Source: Exophiala sp. HKRS030
Lineage: Eukaryota > Ascomycota > Eurotiomycetes > Chaetothyriales > Herpotrichiellaceae
Assembly (NCBI GenBank): GCA_023897205.1
Contig: JAHWDD010000005.1
Location: forward strand, 2,790,001-2,854,000
Reading direction: 5' to 3'
Length of the DNA stretch: 64,000 bases
The notes under the pieces were generated by a model, which saw only the letters and a list, made by a program, of their open reading frames with translations, ran no database searches and was not told where the DNA came from. Shown here piece by piece: positions 24,363 through 37,455 of the stretch. How positions within the stretch are numbered: position 1 is the stretch's first letter; each line of letters starts with the position of its first letter. The translations under genes were made by a program, and so were the position numbers.

Positions 24363-24816
24363 CTGACGGAAAAGGTGGCAGGTGAATGCGTATACAACCG
24401 TATTGGATGTGTCACTCTGTTCACCTCAAAAAAATCAATACGTCCTCGTGTTATCAGGTAGTTAAATATGTCACGTCGTGGTGACAATGGATGCTGAGTG
24501 ATGTTCTAGAAAACTGATGAATATTTATATCCATTGAAATATGTGGAGACGGTGACACTTTACAGGAACTTGATTGCTCAGTACGTTGGTGAGACGACTC
24601 TGCAACATACCTACGTACAAACAAGATACTTGTTTCGTTCGCGTCAAGACAAGTATTGAACTGTACCCTGTGTACTCGTAGATAGTTGATCTTCATCCGA
24701 AAATTTAAATGAATGCTATACTTTATATCATTAAACAACCCAAAAGCAGCACCATCCGCTATGCAAAACTCCCGCCATCAAGTTTCGAACCCTCCTTGAC
24801 ACGTCTCGTCCAGTCT
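24363..24816. other. Convergent intergenic region
   Basis: 3' ends of the MFS and PhoD-like genes face each other here. AT-rich; no gene was recognised. Confidence 0.45.
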
Positions 24817-27800
24817 CTATCTTCCAAACTCAAGACTAGGTACCACAACCGGTCCATACTTGACCACGTTTCCATATGCTCCCTCTCCTTGGACGAGAAA
24901 GTCCGTGGCAAGACTCAACCTGCCACCACCCCGATGCATTCCCGTACTGCCAAAGGTGCCATTGACGATTTCCGGATCGTAGACGACGATGGCAACGTAG
25001 TTCCTGCGAGCCATGAGCTTGCGGTTGTTCACACCCTGACCCGTCACGTCGTGCGTAAAGATCTCCATCATGTCCTCCTTCGTGTCTGTGGGTTGCGAAG
25101 GAGTCGACCGTTGGCCGTTCGGAGGAATGTAGAGTGGTTTGTTGTTGTTCAGTAGTTTCATGACATAGCCGGGCGGCGGCGTGTTGACGACCGACGACGA
25201 GATCAGTTGGTACATGGTCTTGTGGTCGGACGGATGTGACGGATCGTGTACCAATCCAGCTCCACACGTGTTGACGGCGCCCGAGATAAATGTCATACGG
25301 ATGGAACGCTGATGGGATATACCTTGGAGAGTACGAATGAGGTAGGTCCGCTCAAGATCCTATATCACTGAAGTGTCAGTCACGTCTTTCGAACAGCAAC
25401 AAAGTGTATACAACATACCTTTGACTCGTGCGTCCACTGGTCCTTGAGTTCATCAAGTACGTCGATATCTCCAAAAGGGTTCAAGATGCCACCCATGAGT
25501 CCAGATTTGCCAACAGCACGCTTGACCGAATCAAATCCCGAACCGACCGCGCCTTTGGCCCCAACTACACCCGCGACGGAACTGGTGACTTTGCCAAGGA
25601 CATTGTATGCTCCAGTTACGGCCTTCTTCCCCGTGGCCATGGTGTGGGCGATTTGCTCGGCCGCATCTAATCGAGGATAAATCAACGGCACCGGGATCAT
25701 GAGCATACAATGCTGTATCGTCTGTGGGAGTAGCGCAATTTTGGGAAACAGTCCTTGGTACGTTGGTCCAGCCATGACTTGATGAGGGTTGCGTTCGCTT
25801 CTGGTATCTGGACCCACCACGGCGACAGCAGGTCCCAGGAATTTCACAAAATGCCAGCCAGTGCCGGTGATGGTGAACAAATCGCGATCGTCTGATACAT
25901 TGCGCAAGAGCTCGAGAGTCGTGTGGTGCTGGAACAGCAGGTACATTTCAATACCTATTCGTCCAATGTTCTTGAACATATTGCTGAATTGCATATATTC
26001 AGGATAAGATCCGAATCCGTCAAATCTTCACTCCTGTTAGCATAGTGTTCCCACCCGGGATTCTTTGACTTACATATCATGATCATCAAGTGTGAGAACA
26101 TGCGGGATCTGGGCAAAAGCTTCTCGCAGGTAAGGTTGGTCGAAGTGACTGGTGTAATAATGAAAATATGCATGTGTCACATCCTCCTCATGTGCAGCTG
26201 TCCACACTGCATTCTTCCTGTTCTCCTTGCCACTCGTCGCCAACCATTGTTTCAGCGACGCAATCTCCTTCCACATTCGGTCAGCGTAAATCTGACTCCC
26301 GAGCCCCAGCTGGCAGTGAAAACCACCGCACTCGGCATGCTTCTGCATGATATCCTTCCACATGAAGCCGACACCACCTAGCCGCGCACGCTCGTTGGCG
26401 CTGACATTAAGAGTAAAGTCGTTGCCCGACGTTGCGATGAAACGCCAATTTGTCTCGTGTTTGCCAGCGACCAAGAACTCATAACGTGTACAACCAAGGT
26501 GGGAAGTGATTGCATACGTCCACTTTGCCGGTCCGGATTCGTCCATCTGGAGATCAATCTCATACTTGTAGAATGTCCATCGTTGGTGCTGCGAGATATT
26601 GGCGGCTTTGAGCTGTCGTGGATTCGGAGACAGGTCAAGACTTTGGTGGATGTGGATCGTAGGTGGTTGGGGAGCGTCAGTCACAAGTAATATCGAGCCG
26701 TACCATATCCCCCCCCCTATGTCCATGTTGGTATATCGCAGATACGGACCAAAGTAGACACCATTTGTGGCCACGACTTTGTATATGTCGATGCCGCTGG
26801 TCGGAGGTGGACCCGTGAATGATGCCGGATTCGACAAACTCATGACGCTTTGCTGATCGTAGCCTGGTGTCACCGGTAGACCAGGTGACGCAAGTGGTTT
26901 CTGACTGAAAGAAAGGCCCGGGGAAGCGAGAGGATTTTGGTACACACTACCTACGGGCGATAGAGGAGTCTCATGTAGGTTCAGTGGGGTCGGCCCTTTC
27001 GGAAACTCCCACTGAGTGGCCTGTGTGGGCAAGTGTATATAGTAATACTGTCCAGAATTTGGGTCGAGATGCGCGATCCAACCTTCTGGAAGTGGTGGAG
27101 GAGATGCTGGGGGGATTTGCGCCGGCATTTGCTGCGTTGGCTGCTGGGTCTGTTGGGCTTGACCATTAACGGCGGCCATGGAAGCAGGACTGTGATTGTT
27201 TTGTCTTGGGTCATTGGCAAAGGCTGGATGATCCTGCTGATTCGGGACTTGTGCACCTGGTGCAGTATTCGTCTGGGCGACCGGCACAGGAGCTGGGGTA
27301 CCCGTGGCTGGTACTCCTGCTCCGACCACACTTTGTCGTTGCTTCTCAGCCGGTCGGCGGCCATTCGGCCCGGAAACTTGAGAATAAGCTGGTGGTGGTT
27401 CCTCATGAGGCTGGAGCCTTGATATCTCATTTTCTACAGGATGCGGTGCGCGGTTCGGAGAGGAGACTGTGGGTTGAACCACTGGAGCAGCTGCGGCGGT
27501 TGGTGGAGATGACTGCACAATTCCCATGCCTTGATACACTGTAGGCGGCGGATGCGGACTGCTACCAGGGGCTTCTGTCGGTGTCCACGGGCGTCTAGGT
27601 TGGTCACTACTTTGTTGTTGAGCAGGCGCACCATATTGAGCTGCTCTCTGCTGTGCAGCCAAACTCTGTGCTTGTAGACTATTCAGAGTAGCCGCGCCAG
27701 CGATGCCAGACGCCGCATATCGAGCCTCGATGTCGGTCTGTGGACGTGCAGCAGGCCCAACGATAGGCGTTTCCGGCGGCGGAGGGGATCCGCGTTGAGC

Positions 27801-28445
27801 TCTCGTTGTCGAGGTTGAGGCAGTCGAGCTGATGCGATTGATAGACTCTGGGTCTCTGATTTTCAGCCTGCTCAACGCATCAGCTGCCGAGGATGTAGAC
27901 GGAGGAGGCCAGTATTGTTGGCCGCTCTGATTCTGGGAGCCAGGCAGCGGCGCAGTAGCAGGACCATCTCCACGTTGTGGTGGACGCTGGAACAAGCCCT
28001 CCTTGTCTGGCGCATCTGGACCCGGTGACTCGGGCAAAGGCTTGGGCATCGTCCCCCGACGCTCAGCTAATGTCTGTCCACCTCCTGACGTTCTTCTCTG
28101 ACCAGGCTTTCGTGAGCCAGTTTGCTCTGGCGATGTCACTCTTCTCACATCAGGGTAAGGATATGGATTCGATGCGGGGTTGCCATTAGTACGTGAGGAC
28201 TGAGCCTGCTGTCGAGATCGTTCGTCAGGGTAGGGTAACGATGGCATAGGGTAGACTGTCGTGGACTGCGAGGGTTGCTGAGGCGCAGGACTCTGCTTGC
28301 CAGCAGCCGAGGATACGCTGGACGATGCACTCGCGGTTCTCTTATTGATGCGCAGCGGCTCAACGATGGTGGGCGAGTCTCGATCGGAGGGACGATTGAG
28401 AAACATCTCGCCCTCCGGCCTACCCTGGTGCCCAGGTACGCTCAT
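24817..28445 (-). CDS. PhoD-like phosphatase-domain protein with WW domain
   Basis: Three exons (26074-28445, 25419-26025, 24817-25359; introns 48 and 59 nt) encode 1173 aa. The first 440 residues are Pro/Ser/Gln-rich and probably disordered. A WW domain follows (around 447-480, LPEGWIAHLDPNSGQYYYIH ... TQWEFP); such domains bind proline-rich ligands. The C-terminal 650 residues form a PhoD-like metallophosphatase region with HVLTLDDHD joined across intron 1 to IFDGFGSYPEYM, and later FISGAVNTCGAG and ARRNYVAIVVYDP. Whether it hydrolyses phosphodiesters is unknown. No signal peptide is seen, so a cytosolic protein is likely. The frame stays open upstream of 28445 without an ATG; a donor near 28829 and an acceptor CTACAG just upstream suggest a 5' UTR intron. 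Confidence 0.88.
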
Positions 28446-29385
28446 GACGCCGGGCGATGCGCCGTCCTCGAGGGCTGTAGGAAAGAGAATGGGCTGACTC
28501 GAGGCCGCAGGTTGTCTCAGGCTGAGGCTGAGGCTGAGGCGGTCGGATGCGGGGTGTGTTTCAAAGGTTGATTCTGATGGCCGTCGGTCGACCTTGGGTT
28601 GCTTCGACCGAGTTAATAATGAGGAGGAATCGAAGGCCTGCCGGAAGACCAGCCAGCCGGACGAAATAAGCGCAGAGGTTTATAGTAAATGAGGTAGGTC
28701 AAAGAAAGGCCTAGGATAGCATACCGAGATGAATTACCTAGATGGTGATCCTGGAATCTGAATTTCTCAGTGTCTCTATCTGCCCTTTTGCCTGAAGCCG
28801 GATGAAAGCAGGCAGGCTGGGAACTTACGCCTTATCCCCTGATCATGGATGAGTACTGGCCGAGTCTCTCGTACCTCTTTTGTCCATTCGCAAGTCGAGG
28901 ATTGTAGCCGCCGGACCAAGCGCTGAACACCAACATGATGCCCCACGTTTTCGGGCGTCAATGGTCTTGGGCCGCGTCTTTATCCCATTGATTGGCCCTG
29001 TGTATCATCCACTTGCCGTGACACCTGGAGGGAAGACGCCAGCATCCGGGGCGGTTCGACGAATGGTGCGCTAAAAGGTGCATTGACCAGCGATATCTCT
29101 GTGGACTCTATGACGATCAGGTACGAGTTACGAAGACATCCTCTCTTTGAGGTTTGATGCACAGTAATGCGAGGGATAATACTAAAAGTGGAAGTTTGAT
29201 GCGAACGAAACATGACAGACGAAAAGCTGCTAACTACCTCAAAGTACCTGGACCTGCATATCACTATAACCAATGCCGTGGGAACTATTCTCGTGCCAAC
29301 AGACTGCCGTCGATACCATATGTCCCAAACCCTAATCCATAAAGTCGATCTCTACGAAAGAAGAAGAACCAAATTCTCACCGCAG
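28446..29385. other. Intergenic region with possible 5' UTR intron
   Basis: Upstream of the PhoD-like gene and downstream of the GPI-type gene. A GCTGAG tandem (three copies from 28521) and a GTAAGT donor on the minus strand near 28829 are seen. No further coding gene was recognised. Confidence 0.45.
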
Positions 29386-30591
<1,206 letters not shown>

Positions 30592-32312
30592 GGTCGAAGA
30601 ACGTAGTGCAGTTGGGTGACGATATTCTGAATCAACAAAAACGAAGGGAACAAGTTCATAGAGCAAAGTGTTCAAATGAGTGACTGAAGCGCAATAGCAC
30701 TTTCTTTCCTAAACGAAGGGACGAGTCTCAAAACAAGCTGAGAAAAACAAAAGGGTATGAATCTTTGTACCGAGCCATGGTATTTACCTTGGTCGTAAGT
30801 CAACCGTGCGAGGTCGAGGTCCACATAACGACCTCGTTGGAATGCACAACACAACCATCTCGTTCAGGCAAGGAATTACCTGTAGGAATGTGCGCACGAT
30901 CCAACGCATACTTGGTCGTCGCATTCGAGACTCGATGAGCAAAAGGGCACGGTGCGTGGCTCGTAGCTGGCCAGTCATCTGGTGTTTTTTTTTCAGGCCG
31001 TAGATAAACTAGGAGGTAGAAAAGAGAGGCTGGACCATTTGCAACGAATGATCATAAACGTCCAGGCATACAACACATGTAACATCATTGGAAGACATGA
31101 GATATGAACATTGTGGGTGTGTAAAAAATGACTGTTTCCCATAAATCGACATTCCAGACTCATCGCCCTCATTGAAGAGGACCCAACGAGAAAGAAACTT
31201 CCTACAAGGAAAATTCGATCTCCAGAGCCATCGAGTTCGTTGAACTCATGGCAACACGTCGCTGTAGACAAAGAACGAAACGACGGTCGTGGCTGGCTCT
31301 GTTGCTTTTTTTGATCTGAAGAGAGAAAAAGAGAAGAAGCAAAGCTTCACACACGCAAAAATGAAATTTGACCACCGACGCATTGCCAAGGGTTGGGGCT
31401 TCAACCGACTTTGGTGTTGATGTATTGCCGCCCTATTCTTACCTTTCGGTTCGCAACTTTCCGTCGTAAAAGCAGCGTTAACAAAGACGCGGCTTTCCGA
31501 TTTGGTTAGCAGCAATGCAAGCTGACCTTCCTTCGATGACATACATACCTTCGCGCTGTCGAAGTGCCCTTGGAGTGTATCACTCTACCTCGTAGTTGGT
31601 ATGCGGAACCCATTGGAAAATACCAGTGAAACGCTGATTGGCACAGCATGCGTCGCTTTTTCGTGAATTTTCGGGAGTGATATACTACACACGGAGTACG
31701 CAAAAGTTCTAAGCGCTGTCGGCAACCCAGAGATCAACAAAACCTGCCCATGTTTCGCGGCTCGGATCAAAGGCTAGTGTGTCAAGCATTCAATATCATC
31801 CAAGGCAATTTTGCAAGCGAGAGATTCGGCACGTGGCCTACATTGGCTTAACAAGTCGCGTGTGAAGGTCGAATATCATTGAAACTAGTGGCACGGCTAG
31901 TCCAATAAACCCTGGCTGCTCTCTTCTTCGATGAATATCCTCTAGGTGAGAGATAGCACACAGGCTTACAATATCTACAGGACGGACAGCACTTGGGATC
32001 GAGAAGGTTAGGTCAAGCGGTTTTGCATTATTAAAATACAGGCCCCAAAATTAATTCGCCTGAACATGGGCTGTTCCAGTCCCTTGTTATGGGGATTGAC
32101 AACTTGTCGAAGAAAAATGGTCCTCCTTCCCTTGTCTATTATGCCCAAAGATATCGAGCCAGTCCTTCCTGCCTGGCGTAATTGTCGAAATAACCCTTGC
32201 AGCCCGCTCACATTCTCATGCGAACCGACTGAATGATGATAGATGCCGCGAAGTTGGTTGATGTTGGGAAAGATCTGACTTGATGTCGTCTGGTTGTTTG
32301 GCGAGTGTGGAC
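30592..32312. other. 1.7-kb gene-poor region
   Basis: Promoter and 5' UTR of the GPI-type gene plus a long stretch without a supported gene. One ACGGAGTAC motif at 31691-31699. Minus-strand frames of 60-98 codons (for example 31246-31542) lack family resemblance. Confidence 0.45.
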
Positions 32313-32480
32313 TTAAGCACGGATGCTTCTCCAGTCGGTCCATGGCTCAATGCATGGTGGTCCAGCAGGGACATCAGGTGGTGGGATGACGCAGATGGGC
32401 GCCGGGTGACCTGCGGGCAAGGCAGAGACGACGGAGGCGCCAATGGCGGCCAGTGCCAGGAGGACGGTTTGGAGCTGCAT
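32313..32480 (-). CDS. Candidate small secreted protein (55 aa)
   Basis: The ATG at 32480 opens 55 codons. The N-terminus is a textbook signal peptide (MQLQTVLLALAAIGASVVSA) with a likely cut after Ala. The mature part is about 35 residues, Pro-rich with two cysteines, CVIPPPDVPAGPPC, and ends WTDWRSIRA. A TATATATA box lies about 110 bases upstream. The frame is open further upstream from about 32567 without better sense. Such proteins are often peptides secreted to the wall, host or medium, but no family is recognised. It could also be the first exon of a longer gene. Confidence rests on the signal peptide and TATA box. Confidence 0.55.
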   Translation of the reverse strand: MQLQTVLLALAAIGASVVSALPAGHPAPICVIPPPDVPAGPPCIEPWTDWRSIRA

Positions 32481-32589
32481 GTTTGGAACGAAAGAGGTTT
32501 TGTTTGAAGAAGCAGAGAAAGATAAAACGAATGACTGTGGGTTGGAATACTTCGACCTTTTTATCACTGAAGGTGAGGTCCGGACCTGA

Positions 32590-32597
32590 TATATATA
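32590..32597 (-). promoter_or_regulatory. TATA box-like element upstream of the small secreted protein
   Basis: TATATATA, 110-117 bases upstream of the ATG at 32480 on the minus strand. Confidence 0.45.
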
Positions 32598-35316
32598 CTC
32601 TCTACGGAGGCCCTCTTCGACCGGTCGCGACCTCTTGTTACGCGCTTCGAGGCATCAATACGAGAGAGACTATTGACCCGGTGGGCCCTTGGACAGAAAG
32701 TCAATGAACTAACAAACATTTGGGGCTCTTCGCTCCAGGTCTTGACTCGTCAAGCGAGATAACCCAGACCATTTGGACGGTCAACTAGGCCTCGATTGGT
32801 GACCGGGCAGGCTCGTCTAACTCAGTTGGACGATTGCTTGTGCATAAGCTTCATCCGGACCGGCAGGGACACTGGGGACAGTACAGTATAGTGCCATCGG
32901 ATGGAGTACAACATTGTCTCGTGCCGAGACGGAAGCGCTTGTCATGCGAATATAGACAGGGGTCTGATGGACGTGGTGGTCAAGGAAAAACACTCCCATG
33001 AGACTTTCCGTGACTTTGTGGTTGTAGTAGTGTCCAATAGTTACTAACATACTCTGCCTTTCCCCCGGCGGGAATTGTCAACTCAACCATGCAGGGAAAA
33101 AAGCCACATTCGAAGAGTTGCGCAATTCTACAGAATATTGGTCTTGTACAGGACATAGGTAGCTGAAGATGGAGACTTTTACGAGATATCTCCTGGCCCA
33201 CATGGGGAGAGAGGATTCACGCGTAGAGATGAGGGAGGGGGGGGGGGAGAAAAGGATCGTAGACTAGGACTATTCCATTATTCGCGTTACAATTTTACCT
33301 GGACCGTACTCCCTACTCGTACTACGGAATGATGCCGGTTCGACATTACGACCGAGTAGACCAGCGAGGGACTTGCCGAGTTAGCAGCAGTACAGCAGTA
33401 ATACTTGGTTGTGGTCTGAGACTGCATTTGCCAAAAGGAGACCTCGGTTGGGACGGATGCTAATGGGCACGGCAAACAACCCACTCACACGGGATGAAGA
33501 GAAGTGAGAGAGGAGAGAGGGAGAAGGAGGTCTCAGACGTTCGCTAAAGCAATTTACTTTTTTTCCCTTCTTCTATTCCCCCGTACGGAGAGCAAACACA
33601 ATGACGAGCCCGGTTGGACACAACGCTTGTCTCATTATTACTGTCAAAGTCTCGTATTCCGTAATTGCCGAGTAAAGTGTGAGAGAGTGTGAGGCCGAGA
33701 TAAGGTTTTTTTTATGTAGTTGCAGCGGCCGCTGTCAATTTTAATCACTGATCGTCCGTCATAAGAGCATCATCGTCTACTCGTCTACTTCGTTACCGTC
33801 TAAACGAGGACGATCATGCACACAAGCACATACACACACACGTGGTTAAGAAAGCCCCAAAGATTTGTATCTAATGATCTGCAAATAATTATTGTAACAA
33901 GGCCAGGTCGGTCATATGGACTATAGATGCCTGCAACAAGACATGAGACATTATTATTGTTATTCAACAAGTTGTGTGTGGACTCTTCAATTCGAACCGG
34001 GGTCCTTTACCTTGAAAAACAAAAGGGGCAGCGTCAAGGGGGGCGGGCTTGCTTTTTGGAACATTCAATTTCATTACGACTCAGACAGGGATCCCGCGCT
34101 AAAAAAAAAGGGATCCACTAGAGATCGGAATTGAGGCTTTGCTTTTTTTGAGAGACAGAGAGGCTTGGAAGTGGAATTTACGGGGTACAGAGCCCAGTTT
34201 TTGTTTTGGGTCCACGCCCTACACTGTGTGTTCCATAACAATGGTCATGCTCAACTGCGCCCTCCATCACTATTATTACTACTATAACGGAGTGATCATT
34301 GCCTCGAAAACTACCTAGATGATATCGCATTTACTCCCCCATTGATGTCCTTTTCGGCACTGTAAGGTAAAGGTCGTAAGCAGTTCGAGCACCCTGACCT
34401 CGGCTGGGGATCCCGCAGAAAAAGTAACCTGACTCGCGCACGGTCGTTCGGTGGCTTAAAGCCTGTGGTCAGTGGCTTTTTTCTGGGATTGCAACTCCGG
34501 AGGGTTACTGGGCCACAACTCAAGTAACTCATCTGTTCAAGTGAGGTAATTGTGAGTGGACACGTGTGTGTGTGTGTGTACCCGTCCCTACAAACCTATC
34601 GTAACTCGTTACCTGTGCGCACGAGCACCCTTGGTAGGTAAGGTAGGTACCGGTACCTTGGGTCGGAAAAACCGGCGTCCGTGCGTCGAATAGTTTTTGC
34701 TCCAAGCACCTTCTCGGTGAGGTATAGAGGCTATGGGGTCAGATCCGCCTGTGTGTACTTGCACAATACCCTCACGAGTAACTCCAGAGAGATCGCCGAC
34801 CACAGACTCAAGTTCTCGGACCACTCTCAGATCCCATCACTAACCTCGACCAGGATGCCACATGGAGAAGGGGGGAAAAAGAGAAAAGCCAGAACCTCGT
34901 GCGTGCCAAGGGTCATCACCACCGACGGACGGGACAGCCTTGAGGGTTCCTCCATCCTCCGGGGCGATCGACATGAAGCTCGAGCACACGGACGACAAAT
35001 CTTTGGACGAAACCAGTGAGAATCTTCAGGGTCCAGGCACGCACACCGGGGTCTTGCGCAATAACACGTTTGACGGGCTTACACGGATGCTTTGACCCGG
35101 GCTCGCGAAAAAAAAAGTCTATCGACGGTTTGGTCTGAAGTATCCTGCAAGGTACCCGTACCTATTAACTTAAGAGAGAGGAAAAGGTAGGACTGGTTGC
35201 CGAAAAGGAATCGTAACGAAAATACTCCGTAGGTCTCGAGTCTTTTGAGAGTAACTTCGGCCTGGACGAGTCGAGATCCGGTACCCTTACCCGGTACAGA
35301 CGACATGGACAGACAG
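32598..35316. other. 2.7-kb gene-poor region
   Basis: No supported gene. It has a G run at 33237-33247, a (GT)8 at 34564-34579, GGTAGGTA-type words near 34630, and a TACTCCGTA motif at 35223-35231. On the minus strand, 32817 to about 33201 is one frame broken only by TGA at 33078-33080, possibly a decayed coding stretch. No transposon signature was recognised. Confidence 0.45.
34564..34579. repeat. (GT)8 microsatellite
   Basis: Eight GT units in the gene-poor region. Confidence 0.85.
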
Positions 35317-37101
35317 CTACAAACTTGCTCGTAGAGGGACTTCAAACACCACTGCGCCGTTCTTGCCGTTCGGCAGCTTCCTCCACCTTCCTAATCTCAT
35401 CTGCTTTCCAGTACCGGCCACGATACAGATGCCCTGGCAGTCACCCTCTTTCTTGCCTCCAAACTCATTGACAATCTCTTTTCTTCTCTCGAACACGGCC
35501 AAGGAGTTCACAAAGCCTCGTGCCACGCCATGATTGATGTCCTGGCCTGCCACGGCCGCAACATTAGTTGCGGCACTTGATGGAGTCGAGTGTGTATCCT
35601 CGTGCGCATTTCCGACAGGCTCGCCCACTTTCCCGACGGGACCCATGGCCAAGATCGTTCGCTTGTCGTCGCTCAACTTCCATGCTCTGACCCAACCATC
35701 CCAGCTTCCGGTCAAGATCACATCCGTACCAGGTATTGCAGCCAGAGCGGTGATGCCCCGAGGTTGCGGTTTCCTTCGATCTTCTTTCTTCAGCCTTTCG
35801 ATGACCGCAGGGTCTGACTCGGACGTGACCTCCTCCAGCGGCGCTGGTTCCTCTACGCCGTGCGCAGTGCGAATCGTAAAGACGGCTTTCTTTTTGTGAA
35901 TGTTCCATAGACTAATTGCACCGGAATCGGACCCGGTCACAAAGTTCGAAGGTGGTAATGCAGCAACACAATCCAGACTCCCCGTGTGATATTCGTCGTT
36001 CCTCGAGCTGTCGCCCAGAAATTTGGTCAGCGACTCATCCACCACCTTCCACCACATGGCTTTCCGATCCCGCGCACCCACAGTTACACACTGGTCAACT
36101 GACACTGGCGAAACACCCACCACGTGATCCTGGTGGCCGAAGAGTGTCTCGACGTATGCGAGACTGTCCTCTCCTGCCAAGTTGTACGTTTTGAGTGATC
36201 TGTCCATGCTTGCGCTGAACAATTGTGCCCCGAATCCATTTTGAGCGTTTGAGCTGGGAGCAAAAGCCAAACCGGTGACACCGTCACGGTGCGTCGTGAA
36301 GGTCTTCAACGGTCGTAGGTCTTCCGCAGACCATATTATTAGTTTCTTGTCCAATCCTCCTGTTGCAATGTATTTGCCGTCTGGTGATGCCGCCACGCAG
36401 AGTATCGCACCATTGTGGCCATGCTGTTGAGGGGCTGATGCCCTGATCTGTACTCCTCGAATATATTTCAGTTGCTTGGGTTTTCGTCTTCGACTTGCTG
36501 CCGCAGTGGTCTTGTCGCTGCTAAGAGTAGCGGGCGTCTGTAGTTGCCACTTAATCAACGTCTTATCTCTGCTCACAGTGTACACATAAGGCTGACACAC
36601 TGCCACTCCCGTGGTGACGTCCGTATCTGCTCGAAAGTTGGAATGTGAGGCGTTGGCGAAATCCAAGCTATTGGCGATCAGCCTGAATTGTCTGCCCTTG
36701 GCTTCATCAGCATCCTCTTTCAGTCTCTGTGCGATCAAATCTTTGTCCAGGTCCTCGGCGTCGAACCCAACTTCGTCCACTTCTTGTCTGATATTATCTA
36801 GGTATCTTTGTGCAAGTCGCACTCTTCGTTCGGCGGCAGTCTCACCCTCTTCGGAGGTGGCTTCTGATTCGGCGTCGCTCTCGGGCTCCACGTTGTCTTC
36901 GGACTCGCTGCCGGATATCGATTCGTCTCGTCTTTCTCTGTCTCGTGGTGGTTGGGCGGGTTTCCGCCTAGGTCTCTCGTCTTGCTCGTCTCGTGCTCCA
37001 TTCTTGTTGTCTGCTTCCCGCCGTTTTCTGGGCTTGCCTGGATTGTCTGCACCTCTCTTCCGCTTCCGCAAAGAAGCTGGAGCCGTAAAGAACGACGACA
37101 T
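35317..37101 (-). CDS. rrp9: U3 snoRNP protein Rrp9 (U3-55K)
   Basis: A single exon of 594 aa from the ATG at 37101. Rrp9 binds the U3 snoRNA and is needed for early 18S pre-rRNA cleavages in the nucleolus. The start MSSFFTAPASLRKRKRG and the acidic/basic N-terminus precede AAERRVRLAQRYLDNIRQEV around residues 95-115, a U3-55K signature. A WD40 propeller follows, with blades such as SRDKTLIKW, GLDKKLIIWS, SMDRSLKTYNL, GARDRKAMWWK, GSDSGAISLWN and GSWDGWVRAWK. The C-terminus RLGRWRKLPNGKNG fits the family. The upstream in-frame extension lacks support. It shares a 354-base upstream region with the divergent proteasome gene pre1. Confidence 0.93.
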   Translation of the reverse strand: MSSFFTAPASLRKRKRGADNPGKPRKRREADNKNGARDEQDERPRRKPAQPPRDRERRDESISGSESEDNVEPESDAESEATSEEGETAAERRVRLAQRYLDNIRQEVDEVGFDAEDLDKDLIAQRLKEDADEAKGRQFRLIANSLDFANASHSNFRADTDVTTGVAVCQPYVYTVSRDKTLIKWQLQTPATLSSDKTTAAASRRRKPKQLKYIRGVQIRASAPQQHGHNGAILCVAASPDGKYIATGGLDKKLIIWSAEDLRPLKTFTTHRDGVTGLAFAPSSNAQNGFGAQLFSASMDRSLKTYNLAGEDSLAYVETLFGHQDHVVGVSPVSVDQCVTVGARDRKAMWWKVVDESLTKFLGDSSRNDEYHTGSLDCVAALPPSNFVTGSDSGAISLWNIHKKKAVFTIRTAHGVEEPAPLEEVTSESDPAVIERLKKEDRRKPQPRGITALAAIPGTDVILTGSWDGWVRAWKLSDDKRTILAMGPVGKVGEPVGNAHEDTHSTPSSAATNVAAVAGQDINHGVARGFVNSLAVFERRKEIVNEFGGKKEGDCQGICIVAGTGKQMRLGRWRKLPNGKNGAVVFEVPLRASL

Positions 37102-37455
37102 TTTTGTTTGTTCAGTTGAGGTTGAAGTTTGCCAAAACCACACAAGGCAAACTCTGCCCTTGGTTGTGTGTGTTTTTAAGTGCAACTTGCAGAGGCGGCG
37201 TCTCCAAATAATTTTTTTTGAGTTGCGGGCGACAGCCTCGTCGAGGCGCAGGACAGCCTTGCATAGTCGCTCGACCTTCCCAAAGCAACTCACAATTGCA
37301 CGACCAGCCAGTCCCCCAAGGCACAGCTCGCCGCGTGTCGAAGTCCAGCGGGATCGATAACTTGCTATACCACAACAGCTTTCGATCCAGAGACTTTCCA
37401 AACTTTGCAAGCCTCCATCTCTCGTTCCGCTGATTACGCTCGACACCTCTGCAAA
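37102..37455. promoter_or_regulatory. Bidirectional promoter region rrp9 / pre1
   Basis: 354 bases between two divergent start codons. It should hold both core promoters. No TATA box was recognised; a T-rich run sits near 37210. Confidence 0.6.

Noticed and set aside
24780..24810. GGTTCGAAAC-like B box near the PhoD stop codon
   Set aside because: No matching tRNA arms; overlaps the 3' end of a protein gene.
31246..31542. Minus-strand frame of 98 codons
   Set aside because: Length is within chance range for this gene-poor region, with no domain and no signal peptide of good quality.
33985..34020. Box-B-like GGTTCGAATT on the minus strand, tRNA candidate
   Set aside because: The flanking bases do not pair into a T arm and no A box or acceptor stem was found at the right distance.
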